From Leguminivora glycinivorella (lineage: Eukaryota > Arthropoda > Insecta > Lepidoptera > Tortricidae), in NCBI RefSeq assembly GCF_023078275.1, contig NC_062996.1:10602001-10666000 (forward strand): a stretch of DNA of 64,000 nucleotides, written 5' to 3'. The position numbers were made by a program, and so were the translations under genes. The notes beneath the pieces were generated by a model. It made no database searches. It was not told where the DNA came from and worked only from the letters and a program-made list of their open reading frames with translations. Shown here in pieces: positions 54,601 to 59,540 of this stretch (position 1 is the first letter of the stretch; every line of letters begins with the position of its first letter).

Positions 54601-57600
54601 GACAGTTCAGATCTGTCAGTGTCTTGTCAGTGTCAGTTTGAACTGTCAGATTGCATACAAGTTTTTTTTAAGATTATGAATTTTTAAGACTGTCTGTGGG
54701 GAGCCTTAGAGTTTAGACAAATATAAAGGGCCAATACCGTTAATGTTAATTCAGCATTTCTTTTTTTTTGCCAATAATTTTTTTTTATTGTTTTAGGGAA
54801 TTTTAGGTCACTTGTACTCAGAATCACGAGTACTTTCAATCTCACTGGGAGACAAAAAGTGTCCAGAATTTCCATACATTTTTGTTACTTTCCTCTTTTG
54901 TTACCCCATACAACATGTACGGATAATAGTAACAAAATAAGAAAAAATCGTATGAGACAATTTTTTTTACTACTAGTATTGAAAAGTCTAGTAATTCTGA
55001 GTAGAAATAGCATATTTTTTTTCAAAAATATCACACTTCATAAAAGTGGCAAAAAAAAGAAATGCTCAATTGACAGTTTGGCGCAAAGAAAGTAGCATAG
55101 AGTACTAGTATATTGAATAGTATGGTATAGAGTTATCAGTCAAGGTTTACGAATGCAGCGCCATCTATTATTAAGTTACGACAACTTCTCATATGACTTT
55201 CCATGCCTAAAGGTTCCTTATAGCACATAGAAATGTGGTCCCTTTAAATATGGAACGCCACATATTTATGGTGGGATTTCTAAATAGGTCATTCACCAAC
55301 CAGTCACATTAATAACTATTTCAACGCTAACTTATTTGATAAAAAAGATAACAATTTAATTACTTATAATTAACCATAGAAAGTCGTTCGCTAGTTTGCA
55401 GGTGGTACAGCGACATCTAGCGCACAATTCGGACATAAAAAAATACTTATACATTTTACGACAACAAGTCGTTAGCCAGTTTGCGAGGGTAACGGTGACA
55501 TCTAGCGAACAACTTGCACTACGGCATACCATTGTTTTTCACGCCCTCTATCGTTGATTTTCCTAAACATATCCTAAGTACATCGGATTTACTATTTCCT
55601 TTGACTGAAAATACCGTGATTGACGCATGTCGCTATAGATGTCCGGTAAGGGCATTAATTTGTGTGATGAGCACAGATATTTGTTCCTGAGTCATGGATG
55701 TTTTCTATGTATATAAGTATGTATTTATCTATTTAAGTATGTATATCGTCGCTTAGCACCCATAGTACAAGCTTTGCTTAGTTTGGGGCTAAGTTGATCT
55801 GTGTAAGGTGTCCTCAATATTTATTTATTATTTTATTTATTTACTTATATATTATATTGTATGGATTTCCAACTCTTCCTTTACTTATTCCTCTATGCTA
55901 ATGGGACTAACTTGAATGCATCGTCACCTTGAGAGTATTTGCTCATTATGTGAGCATTTCTTTTTTTTGCCACTTTTATGAAGTGTGATATTTTTGAAAA
56001 AAAATGTGCTTTTACTACTCAGAATTACTAGTCTTTTCAATCCTAGTAATTAAAAAAATTGTCCCATACGATTTTTCTTATTTTGTTACCATTTTCCGTA
56101 CATGTTGTATGGGGTAACAAAAGAGGAAAGTAACAAAAATGTATAGAAATTCTGGGACACTTTTTGTCTCCCAGTGAGATTGAAAGTACTCGTGATTCTG
56201 AGTACAATTGACCTAAAATCCCCTAAAACAATCAAATATTTTTATTGACAAAAAAAAAGAAATGCCCATGAATCCTTTTTCCGTTCGTACGCAGGTATCG
56301 GAGATAATCTTGCCAGTGCGCTTCCGCGGCGGTACCACCAGTTTCCAAGACGACATCGCCATCCTACGACTCTCAACTCCCTTCACATACGCTCCTGGCG
56401 TGCAGTCGGTGTGTGTCGACTTCAACCGGGAATTTGAAATGGAGCAGTTACAACCGGGGAATATTGGGACAGTAAGAACATCACTTAAACCACCTCTTTC
56501 AACTGATATGCTGTCTCTGTGACATTTTACCTGGTGCTTGGAGATGAAGTAGCTTCAACTGGGGAACACGAGGACGGTAAGAACACTGTTGCATACTGTT
56601 TTTCAGGATTCTATCATCATCATCCTGTCCCTGCCGGTTTCGGCCTCGGCGACTGGGTTTGTACCGGTTAGTGAGAGCGACGGTCGTGAGCTCTCAGGTG
56701 ACTAACGTAGCCTATTTTTGCCATGAATGTGCGACCACACTCACTGCAGGTCAGCACCCCTCCAACGAAATTGTAATTTATGACCACTGGTGGCCTTTAA
56801 CTCGTTGCGTTTCGCATCGAGATCCACTCGCCTTTGCTCTTCGAAGGCTTGCACTTTGTCTCTCCCTATATGCCTCCACTTCGGCCGATCTTGCGCCGAA
56901 GTCTCCCGTGCGACGGTTCAATGTCACATCTCCGCATGTGACGCTTCAGCACATCTTTGTAGCGCAGAAGTGAGAGTGAGTGTAGTAAGAAGGATTATAT
57001 AGCCATCTTACGACTTTCAACTCCCTTCAGTCTGTGTGTGTCGACTTCAACAGGGAATTTGAGATGGAGCAACTATAACCGGGAATGTTGGAACGGTAAG
57101 AATATTCCTTTAGCTTTCAAGACGACATATCTATTCCACAACCTTCCACGGACGGATTTTACTTATTTAAACTTTATACCAAAAAAAAAATGTGCTATAG
57201 GTGAAAAACTTAAGAAAGTCACCTCTTGTATGCACGTTGTATGTGTGAGTGACGTGTTCGAATAGAGAACACATATTTAAAATTAGTAACACAAACAAAA
57301 CAAACGCCTATTCGAACACGTCACTCACACATACAACAGGTGACTTTTTTAAGTTTTTCACCTATACACCTATACAACCTAGTCAACATACGACCGGACC
57401 TTACCGAGAAAAAAAAACTCTTTCTCGTGAACTGGCGTGAAAAAATTCCAAGGTCACGGTGTGGTGCAGTAGTTTGTTAACTTTGTTACCTACTTTCTAA
57501 TCAATGTCATATCGCCAAACAGAAATACATACATTGTAAATACCTATGCCTTCTGCCAGATCCTCGGCTGGGGCCTGACGGAGGCGAACGGGACTCCATC

Positions 57601-58543
57601 GCAGCGCCTCACGTACCTGGAGCTCCCCTACGTGGCCGTGGACGAATGCTTCGCGGAGTCCGAGCCCTCCTTCCAAAAGTTCATCACTAGCGATAAGATC
57701 TGCGCCGGAGACACTGTTACTGGTAATTAATTTTGACATTTTAACACATATGTCAAAACTGAGGTTCAAAAGTGTTAAGCTTGTGTCAATTAAGAGATGG
57801 CTTCGCACTGTGATTACATGTTTTACTTTGACATTGACAGTAACTCTCTTTAATACTCGATCTACATACATACAATCACGCCTGTATCCCATATAGGGGT
57901 AGGCAGAACACATGAAACTACTAAAGCTTCAGTGCCACTCTTGGCAAATAAGGGGTTGAAAGAAAACGAAACTGTGACATTGCAGTGACAGGTTGCCAGC
58001 CTCTCGCCTACGCCACAATTTAACCCATATCCCATAGTCGCCTTCTACGACACCCACGGGGAGAAAGGGGGTGGTGAAATTCTTAACCCGTCACCACACA
58101 GGCTAATACTTGATCCTCTTTGGTATAAGCCAGCTTTAACATAATATTTTCTTCCAGGTAAAGCTCTCTGCCGCGGAGACAGCGGCGGCGGCTTCATTCT
58201 CTACTCCTTAGGCATCCCCCACCTCCACGGAGTCGCCTCCACCGCCGCTGGCAACGAGAACCTTTGCAACGCCTTCGCTCTCGCTGCCTTCACTAGTCTT
58301 TACTCTCACCGCGCGTTCCTGAGGGACAACGTGCCGGGCATAGAGAAAGAGTGTGTCAAACCAGAGACAACGACGGAGGCACAGAGAGTGAATATAGATA
58401 GGGGTGTGACGGGAGATGTGGGTAGTGTTGATACAGATAGGGTGGGTACAGTTGGTACGACGGGCACTCCGCCTGTGTATACGAATGTGCCGTATTTCCC
58501 GTATCCTAATCATTTTGTGTGCAATTGCAATTGTAAGCCTTAA
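27609..58543 (+). CDS. Secreted tandem serine protease, ModSP/HP14-like
   Basis: Exons: 27609-27642; 37773-37959 or 40923-41091; 42308-42822; 43508-43657; 45097-45215; 48216-48383; 48579-48759; 50786-51027; 51411-51597; 54404-54525; 56295-56471; 57560-57722; 58158-58543. All phases agree and give 876 residues (with the first exon 2). Signal peptide MYGKWMWFVILAFLPELA, a Trp-rich and Thr-rich segment, an acidic Ser/Thr linker (about 74-250), then two trypsin-fold domains. Domain 1 triad: His298 (AAHC), Asp352 (LDLAIV), Ser460 (TDSGNG). Domain 2 triad: His597, Asp655 (DDIAIL), Ser757 (GDSGGG). Residues at position 189 are Asn and Ala, so trypsin-type cleavage after Arg/Lys is unlikely. Domain 2 (FRGGTTSFQDDIAIL, ILGWG) most resembles the modular serine proteases that start insect immune cascades, but LDL-A and Sushi domains are absent. 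Donors at 42823 (GTACAG) and 48384 (GTTGGT) are weak. Confidence 0.88.
27650..28800. other. Intron 1, AT-rich left part
   Basis: Long A/T runs and no supported exon or sharp repeat border in this stretch. Confidence 0.4.
28805..29269. repeat. Long hairpin in intron 1
   Basis: CCTTATTCATAAACGTACTC at left returns as its reverse complement at right. Arms of about 175 bp pair well, and inner segments (TGTAGATGGCGTTAAGTGTC and its reverse) extend pairing toward the centre. Probably a MITE; a transcript would fold into long double-stranded RNA. Confidence 0.85.
29732..30023 (-). repeat. tRNA-derived SINE-like insertion
   Basis: Flanked by the 13-bp duplication TTTTACGTATTTT (29719-29731 and 30024-30036). 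On the minus strand it contains GGTGGCTCAGTTGGCAGAGC (A box) and GAGTTCAAGTCTC (B box) around an anticodon-like stem. The tRNA-like part is internal and lacks a clean acceptor stem, so I do not call a tRNA gene. Confidence 0.8.
30484..30708. mobile_element. MITE with about 42-bp inverted ends
   Basis: CTAGGAACATACTACGCGGA and onward at left is mirrored at right (GCGTAGTATGTTCCTAG). Sits inside the repeat ending at 30731. Confidence 0.85.
31030..31160 (-). repeat. LINE 3' end fragment
   Basis: TTACACAGATTGACTGAGCCCC and the flanking AATAAATAAATAG stretch match, reversed, the segment at 55690-55850. Non-coding intron sequence. Confidence 0.55.
31245..31700 (+). repeat. Interspersed repeat, full copy of the 8362 family
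   Basis: Starts near ACAAGGGGGCAAAGTTG, contains the imperfect palindrome GAACCACGAGCGAAGCGAG, and ends GTGAGGGGAAAA. A second relative with CAAGCGGGCAAAGTTG starts at 31750. Confidence 0.65.
31750..32085 (+). repeat. Relative of the 31245 repeat, split by a (TTGTA)n-tailed retroelement end
   Basis: ATCGCTCTTTAGCGATAAGA to TATTGTATTGTATTG (about 31771-31896) interrupts it. The same 3' end appears at 47890-48018 and, as a remnant, at 51330-51377. Confidence 0.65.
32138..32466. mobile_element. MITE with about 55-bp inverted ends
   Basis: TTACCTTCCAATAAAATTG and GGTATATCCGAGGTCT at left are mirrored at right. The interior (CATCGGACCGGTAGATGGCG) is shared, inverted, with the right end of the larger element ending at 37560. 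Confidence 0.82.
33290..33345 (-). repeat. LINE 3' tail fragment
   Basis: (ATGAAA)n then ATTTATTTTTCAAGTAGGC, the reverse of the 3' end at 15470-15515. Confidence 0.6.
35100..36420. repeat. 97-bp GC-rich tandem array with 291-bp higher-order period
   Basis: The word TAAGCGTGG recurs at 35551, 35648, 35760, 35857, 35954, 36051, 36148, 36245 and 36342: 97 bp apart, once 112. From 35760 the unit types repeat as B-A-C, giving a 291-bp higher-order unit. Left of 35500 the units become increasingly diverged. Each unit has an in-frame TAA in the best frame and the 97-bp period rotates frames, so it is not a coding repeat. Confidence 0.9.
36785..36825. repeat. (CCG)n microsatellite
   Basis: Run of GCC/CCG triplets within a GC-rich stretch near the right end of the 5.1 kb element. 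Confidence 0.8.
37773..37959 (+). CDS. Exon 2a of the tandem protease
   Basis: Begins after ACCCCACAG and ends CAGAG before GTAAGTC. Enters in phase 1 and leaves in phase 2. Codes for the rest of the signal peptide, then RFYHDYHSSPDKNPWSG, a Trp/Gln stretch and a Thr/Arg-rich part ending RIVTQ. Homologous over its length to exon 2b. Confidence 0.8.
38413..38654 (+). repeat. LINE 3' end (CR1/Zenon-like), copy 2
   Basis: Same family as 8891-9142, opposite orientation; ends with GGCGTGATGTGTATGTATG. Confidence 0.7.
38828..40860 (+). repeat. Interspersed repeat (CCCCCGACGCAAAAACGAC), split copy
   Basis: 38828-38999 and 40808-40860 together match 61419-61665 (GTTTGACGTGTCTGTCTG microsatellite, then TCAAAATTTTAATTTTG). 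The centre is the element at 39000-40807. Confidence 0.75.
39000..40807. mobile_element. 1.8 kb TIR element
   Basis: TAGCCGCCTTTACACAGACG at left and its near-perfect reverse at right (GTGTAAAGGCGGCTA), each followed inward by a CTCTATCGCGCG stretch. Flanked by TA/TAT. Rich in GCGCGCAATCGCG words. No transposase frame recognised, so probably non-autonomous. Confidence 0.82.
40923..41091 (+). CDS. Exon 2b of the tandem protease (alternative)
   Basis: Begins after TTTCTATCAG and ends CAGAG before GTATTA. Phases 1 in, 2 out, the same as exon 2a. Codes for QFYHDYHSSHDKNPWSGGW, then Gly/Trp/Gln- and Thr/Arg-rich sequence ending RLVTQ. Joined to exon 1 it also makes a signal-peptide start, although less hydrophobic (ILRSSTSG). 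An alternative acceptor at 40901-40902 (ACAATTTCAG) would let it follow exon 2a in frame, giving both copies in series. Confidence 0.75.
41325..41630. mobile_element. MITE-like repeat with AAGCTTTTAT ends, copy 2
   Basis: Reverse of 26848-27147: shares GCCGACTGTACCTTTCTTT, GGGGATACGACGTTTCATAA and TTGTCACGTGAT. Confidence 0.75.
42040..42140. mobile_element. Short MITE in intron 2
   Basis: TTTTCAGTACAGATGG at left and CCATCTGTACTGAAAA at right; about 100 bp. Confidence 0.7.
42308..42822 (+). CDS. Linker exon of the tandem protease
   Basis: 171 complete codons rich in Asp, Ser, Thr, Asn, Lys and Gln with two loosely repeated blocks (NNPNSFGIAVINE and PADYSFGLAEVND). No Cys, so an unfolded spacer between the N-terminus and the first protease domain is likely. 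Acceptor CATTTCATTTCAG is strong; the donor TG|GTACAG is weak but gives the only phase that joins the next exon. Confidence 0.75.
42845..43040. mobile_element. Nested GC-rich hairpin element next to a donor
   Basis: GCGCGAATCACGACACGACG...GGAGTGATTCGCGC forms one hairpin, and GAGTTAAGCCCTCTCC...GGAGCGGGCTTAACTC a second one at 42967-43033. It begins about 25 bp downstream of the linker exon. A related, SINE-interrupted copy is at 44715-45060. Confidence 0.65.
43508..51027 (+). CDS. First protease domain (exons 43508, 45097, 48216, 48579, 50786)
   Basis: Codes for residues about 246-532. It starts SSMWHVGIYKQ without an (I/V)VGG-type activation end. CGGTLI, AAHCF, HLDLAIVYL, LPFVSNNVC and FCAGTVN follow the trypsin-fold order. 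The active-site segment is CGTDSGNG: Ser and Asp194 are kept but Gly193 is Thr and Gly197 is Asn. Thr at 193 would disturb the oxyanion hole, so reduced or lost catalysis is likely; a scaffold or regulatory role is an inference. A downstream spacer carries VYDVEECENMYRRDHDD. Confidence 0.8.
43687..43960 (-). mobile_element. LINE C-terminal fragment, minus strand
   Basis: Codes (minus) for WSRTVRFQRNFLPRTLRLWN...FKKGVYKFLMG and stop; the same family as 16480-16760. Starts only 30 bp after the donor at 43658. Confidence 0.75.
44034..44149. repeat. Near-perfect 40-bp hairpin (CATCTAGCG family)
   Basis: AAGAGTTGTAACTCCATACA... returns as its reverse complement after a 34-base loop that contains GTGACATCTAGCGTCA. 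The same core occurs at 46560-46974 and around 37985-38120. Confidence 0.85.
44269..44589. mobile_element. MITE with GAGCATTTCTTTTTTTTTGCC ends, copy 1
   Basis: About 320 bp, inverted ends, inner CATGTTGTATGGGGTAAC. Three more copies: 54752-55067, 55952-56267 and 61926-62210. Confidence 0.88.
44821..45023 (+). repeat. Headless SINE (family A)
   Basis: Flanked by a 17-bp duplication AGTCTGGAGCGGACTTT (44804-44820 and 45024-45040). Contains the family A body (CGGTGAAGGAAAACATCG, AAAGCGGACCCTAGG) and an AAGGAGGATG tail but no tRNA head, so it is 5'-truncated. Confidence 0.88.
45567..46527 (+). repeat. Interspersed repeat, split copy (GAATGCAGCGCCATCTATTA)
   Basis: 45567-45747 and about 46180-46527 match the uninterrupted copy at 55094-55623. 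The middle (about 45748-46175) is a LINE 3' end in minus orientation starting AAGAATAAGAATAAGAAGTG. Confidence 0.75.
46560..46974. mobile_element. Foldback MITE (CATCTAGCG family)
   Basis: AGATGAATAAGTAAGGAA...GTGACATCTAGCGTCAATC at left is mirrored by GATTGACGCTAGATGTCAC...CTTACTTATTCATCT at right, about 120 bp of arm on each side. Confidence 0.8.
47027..47206 (+). repeat. Interspersed repeat (GCTTCGCTCGCG family), copy 2
   Basis: Begins CCATACTAATATTATAAATG and ends GCGAAGCCGCGGGCAAAAGC. Confidence 0.65.
47304..48090. mobile_element. Outer inverted repeat enclosing a MITE and a retroelement tail
   Basis: TAGTATGAATTTTCTGAG...GATTACGG pairs across about 800 bp with the reverse at 48025-48090. 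Inside lie a MITE (47370-47640, GGCGGCTAGCTCCCG ends and an ACTATCATGATAGT core) and a (TTGTA)n retroelement end at 47890-48018. Confidence 0.75.
48787..49100 (-). mobile_element. Retroelement C-terminal fragment, minus strand
   Basis: On the minus strand codes for ETHGPWGPGAHSVFRELARR, RAGSFLAQRISI and FLGTLPSG before a stop and a 3' UTR. Same domain as at 23990-24420 and 60900-61190. Family not identified. Confidence 0.6.
49191..49480 (-). mobile_element. RTE-like LINE C-terminal fragment, minus strand
   Basis: Codes for KCNWAGHVCRM and GRPKKRWRDDLDAFYPRWQD, the conserved end of RTE-type reverse transcriptases. Its 3' end reads (plus strand) CTAGTGTAGTGTTCCACTGC. Confidence 0.75.
49484..50048 (+). 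repeat. Interspersed repeat ending GGGCAAAGCCGCGGG, with a SINE inside
   Basis: CTCATCTAAATATATAAAAG at left and GGACGCGGGCAAAGCCGCGG at right bound a repeat interrupted at 49571-49893 by the family A SINE. Confidence 0.65.
49571..49893 (-). repeat. tRNA-derived SINE (family A), full copy
   Basis: Flanked by a 17-bp duplication TTCAAATTTAGCAAGTA (49554-49570 and 49894-49910). Minus-strand head with A and B boxes (GGGTTCGAACCCCGGC), full body and tail. Confidence 0.9.
50049..50484. other. AT-rich intron sequence
   Basis: No exon, hairpin or repeat border recognised here. Confidence 0.4.
50485..50609 (+). repeat. LINE 3' end (CR1/Zenon-like), copy 3, truncated
   Basis: ATGTCACAGTTTAGTTTTC to GGCGTGATTGTATG; only the last 125 bp of the family. 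Confidence 0.65.
51411..58543 (+). CDS. Second protease domain (exons 51411, 54404, 56295, 57560, 58158)
   Basis: Codes for residues about 533-876. A Pro/Lys/Glu-rich joint (PDPPKEDKQVY) leads into LQWHVGVYSK, MQICGGSLVTRD and AAHCFWDD, then SFQDDIAIL, ILGWGLTEANG, KICAGDTV and CRGDSGGGFILY. All three triad residues and Gly193 are intact, so this domain looks catalytic. The C-terminal extension is Thr/Val-rich and ends CNCNCKP. Exon borders fall at the same places as in the first domain (after CGG..., before AAHC, before ILGWG or IASWS), showing the two domains arose by exon-block duplication. The acceptor at 51411 is AAG rather than CAG. Confidence 0.85.
51500..52329 (+). repeat. Tandem array of partial exon copies (171-188 bp unit)
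   Basis: The true exon end (51508-51597) plus its following intron piece is repeated four more times; CACGTCGG recurs at 51513, 51701, 51886, 52074 and 52245. Extra copies start after CCCCTTCATTGCAG, an acceptor-like sequence absent from the true exon. Copies at 51698, 51883 and 52071 begin TGA; the one at 52242 begins TGG and is open to 52329 with a GTAGAC donor. The copy at 51698 also has TAA and a GC donor; that at 52071 lacks 2 bp. Confidence 0.88.
52332..53005. other. Intron sequence, no recognised element
   Basis: Contains a short GC-rich part (52390-52510, CAGGAGCTCCCAGCCGAGG) resembling a LINE end, and AT-rich sequence; no exon supported. Confidence 0.35.
53006..53090 (+). pseudogene. 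Diverged copy of the exon at 51411-51597
   Basis: In one frame reads LQFNVKIQRFPRMQICGGSL then VKRDFVIS and a GTAAGT donor in phase 1, clearly related to the true exon. The candidate acceptor (GTGCCACAG) gives a phase that does not match the upstream exon, so I call it a relic or cryptic alternative. Confidence 0.6.
54036..54163 (+). repeat. tRNA-derived SINE (family B), full copy
   Basis: GGGGTGGTGTAGCGGTCG (A box), GGGTTCGATTCCC (B box) and GGCTTCGCCACCAGTGGGC, then a short body. The tRNA-like part is nearly complete, but the same unit is dispersed (see 11369), so I treat it as a SINE. Confidence 0.8.
54172..54347 (+). repeat. Interspersed repeat (GCTTCGCTCGCG family), copy 3
   Basis: Same as 47027-47206, ending 55 bp before exon 54404. 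Confidence 0.65.
54539..54709. mobile_element. MITE hairpin 13 bp after the exon 54404-54525 donor
   Basis: TAGGCTCCCCACAGACAGTC at left returns reversed at right. Arms about 70 bp, nearly perfect, loop about 30 bases. Confidence 0.88.
54752..55067. mobile_element. MITE (GAGCATTTC ends), copy 2
   Basis: Reverse orientation relative to 44269-44589; flanked by AATT on both sides. Confidence 0.85.
55094..55623 (+). repeat. Interspersed repeat (GAATGCAGCGCCATCTATTA), intact copy
   Basis: Uninterrupted relative of 45567-46527; contains CGACATCTAGCG words and ends near ACCGTGATTGACG. Confidence 0.75.
55690..55850 (+). repeat. LINE 3' end fragment
   Basis: GTATATCGTCGCTTAGCACC, GGGCTAAGTTGATCTGTG and an ATTTATTTATT tail; related, reversed, to 31030-31160. 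Confidence 0.55.
55952..56267. mobile_element. MITE (GAGCATTTC ends), copy 3
   Basis: Same orientation as 44269-44589; ends 27 bp before the first base of exon 56295. Confidence 0.85.
56541..56577 (+). pseudogene. Relic of exon 56295-56471 (3' end)
   Basis: GAGATGAAGTAGCTTCAACTG and on to a GTAAGAAC donor mirrors the exon's last 37 bases with mismatches, including an in-frame TAG. Confidence 0.7.
56590..56998. other. Intron sequence with a retroelement-like fragment
   Basis: The stretch from CGGTTTCGGCCTCGGCGAC onward (about 56635-56975) has the look of an old LINE 3' part but no frame of note. Confidence 0.35.
57000..57095 (+). pseudogene. Second relic of exon 56295-56471
   Basis: AGCCATCTTACGACTTTCAAC to a GTAAGAAT donor copies the exon's 3' half with an internal deletion (after CCCTTCA) and a TAA where the true exon has CAA. 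Not translatable. Confidence 0.75.
57199..57363. mobile_element. MITE hairpin
   Basis: AGGTGAAAAACTTAAGAAAG at left returns reversed at right, as does GTATGTGTGAGTGACGTG. Arms about 60 bp. Confidence 0.8.
57868..58104 (-). repeat. LINE 3' end (CR1/Zenon-like), copy 4
   Basis: Close to copy 1: CAATCACGCCTGTATCCCAT to GTCACCACACAGGCT; ends 53 bp before the last protease exon. Confidence 0.7.
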
Positions 58544-58552
58544 TTTTAGTAT

Positions 58553-58558
58553 AATAAA
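58553..58558 (+). terminator. Polyadenylation signal of the tandem protease gene
   Basis: AATAAA ten bases after the TAA stop at 58541-58543, so the 3' UTR would be very short. Confidence 0.75.
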
Positions 58559-58869
58559 ATGATAAGAAAGACTGTTTTTAGTTATAATTGATGAAAAATA
58601 ATAAACGTATACCTAATACCCGTTAATAATAATAATAGAGATAAGCAGCATTTGCTTGGTGGACTCTACGTGTTGGCTTCGGCTCCACGCACGCCACCCA
58701 AAGGTCCGGAATTGGTTTCCGTGATGGGAAAGACATACCTACAGAGAAACATTAATAACCTCATGATATCTTTATTAATATCAAGATTAAATTTGATTAA
58801 AGCGCAAATCTAATTAAGAAAATATGAAGAAACGCAAAAATCAAGGATATTCACATAGGATTAAATTAA

Positions 58870-58985
58870 ATCAAATCAAAATCAAAATAATTTATTCAGC
58901 AAATAGGCCACAGGAGCACTTTTACACGTCACATGTACATATTTAGAAAATATCTAAAATTGAGTTGAAATTACAACTGATACTA
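58870..58985 (-). repeat. LINE 3' end fragment
   Basis: ATCAAAATCAAAATAATTTATTC is the reversed A-tail and 3' UTR of a Jockey-like element; intergenic. Confidence 0.6.
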
Positions 58986-59540
58986 TTATATACTAATATA
59001 AATCTTCAAAATACTGCGAAATGTAAGTAAAACATCAGTTTTCTTACCAAAATTAGTTATTTCCGCAGTCGACATCTAGCGGCAAGTAGCACTACTAATA
59101 AATCCATAACTTGACGCTAGATGTTGTCAAATGATATGGCAAAACTTTACAACCAAGGCACGCACTTTTATTAATAGATGGCGCTATTGTTAATCTAAAT
59201 TAAGTTTCGCTACTCGGCTATAGAGGGCAGTGTACTGAAAATTGTCGGGAGTGTAAACTACAGTTTGTTTTTTTCGGGTACCAACTAAAATAAGAAGTAA
59301 TTTTGAAAATAACTAAGATAAATTTTATAATAGATTTCGTTATTCATTTTCAAGATCCATGTAATATTTGACTTTCGGTAATAATCGATTCATTCAAGCA
59401 CTACATCTGTCATGTGTCAATGTCACTCAGCTGTCACTGTCATTGAAGTTCGCCGGTACCCTTCATACTGGTCCATACTTGTTTGTTATGTTATGATTTT
59501 CCTTAAATACAGAAAGTTATTTACTGTTTAAAACTGAGCA

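Noticed and set aside
57497..58513. Minus-strand frames opposite the last protease exons
   Set aside because: Shadows of GC-rich coding exons on the plus strand.
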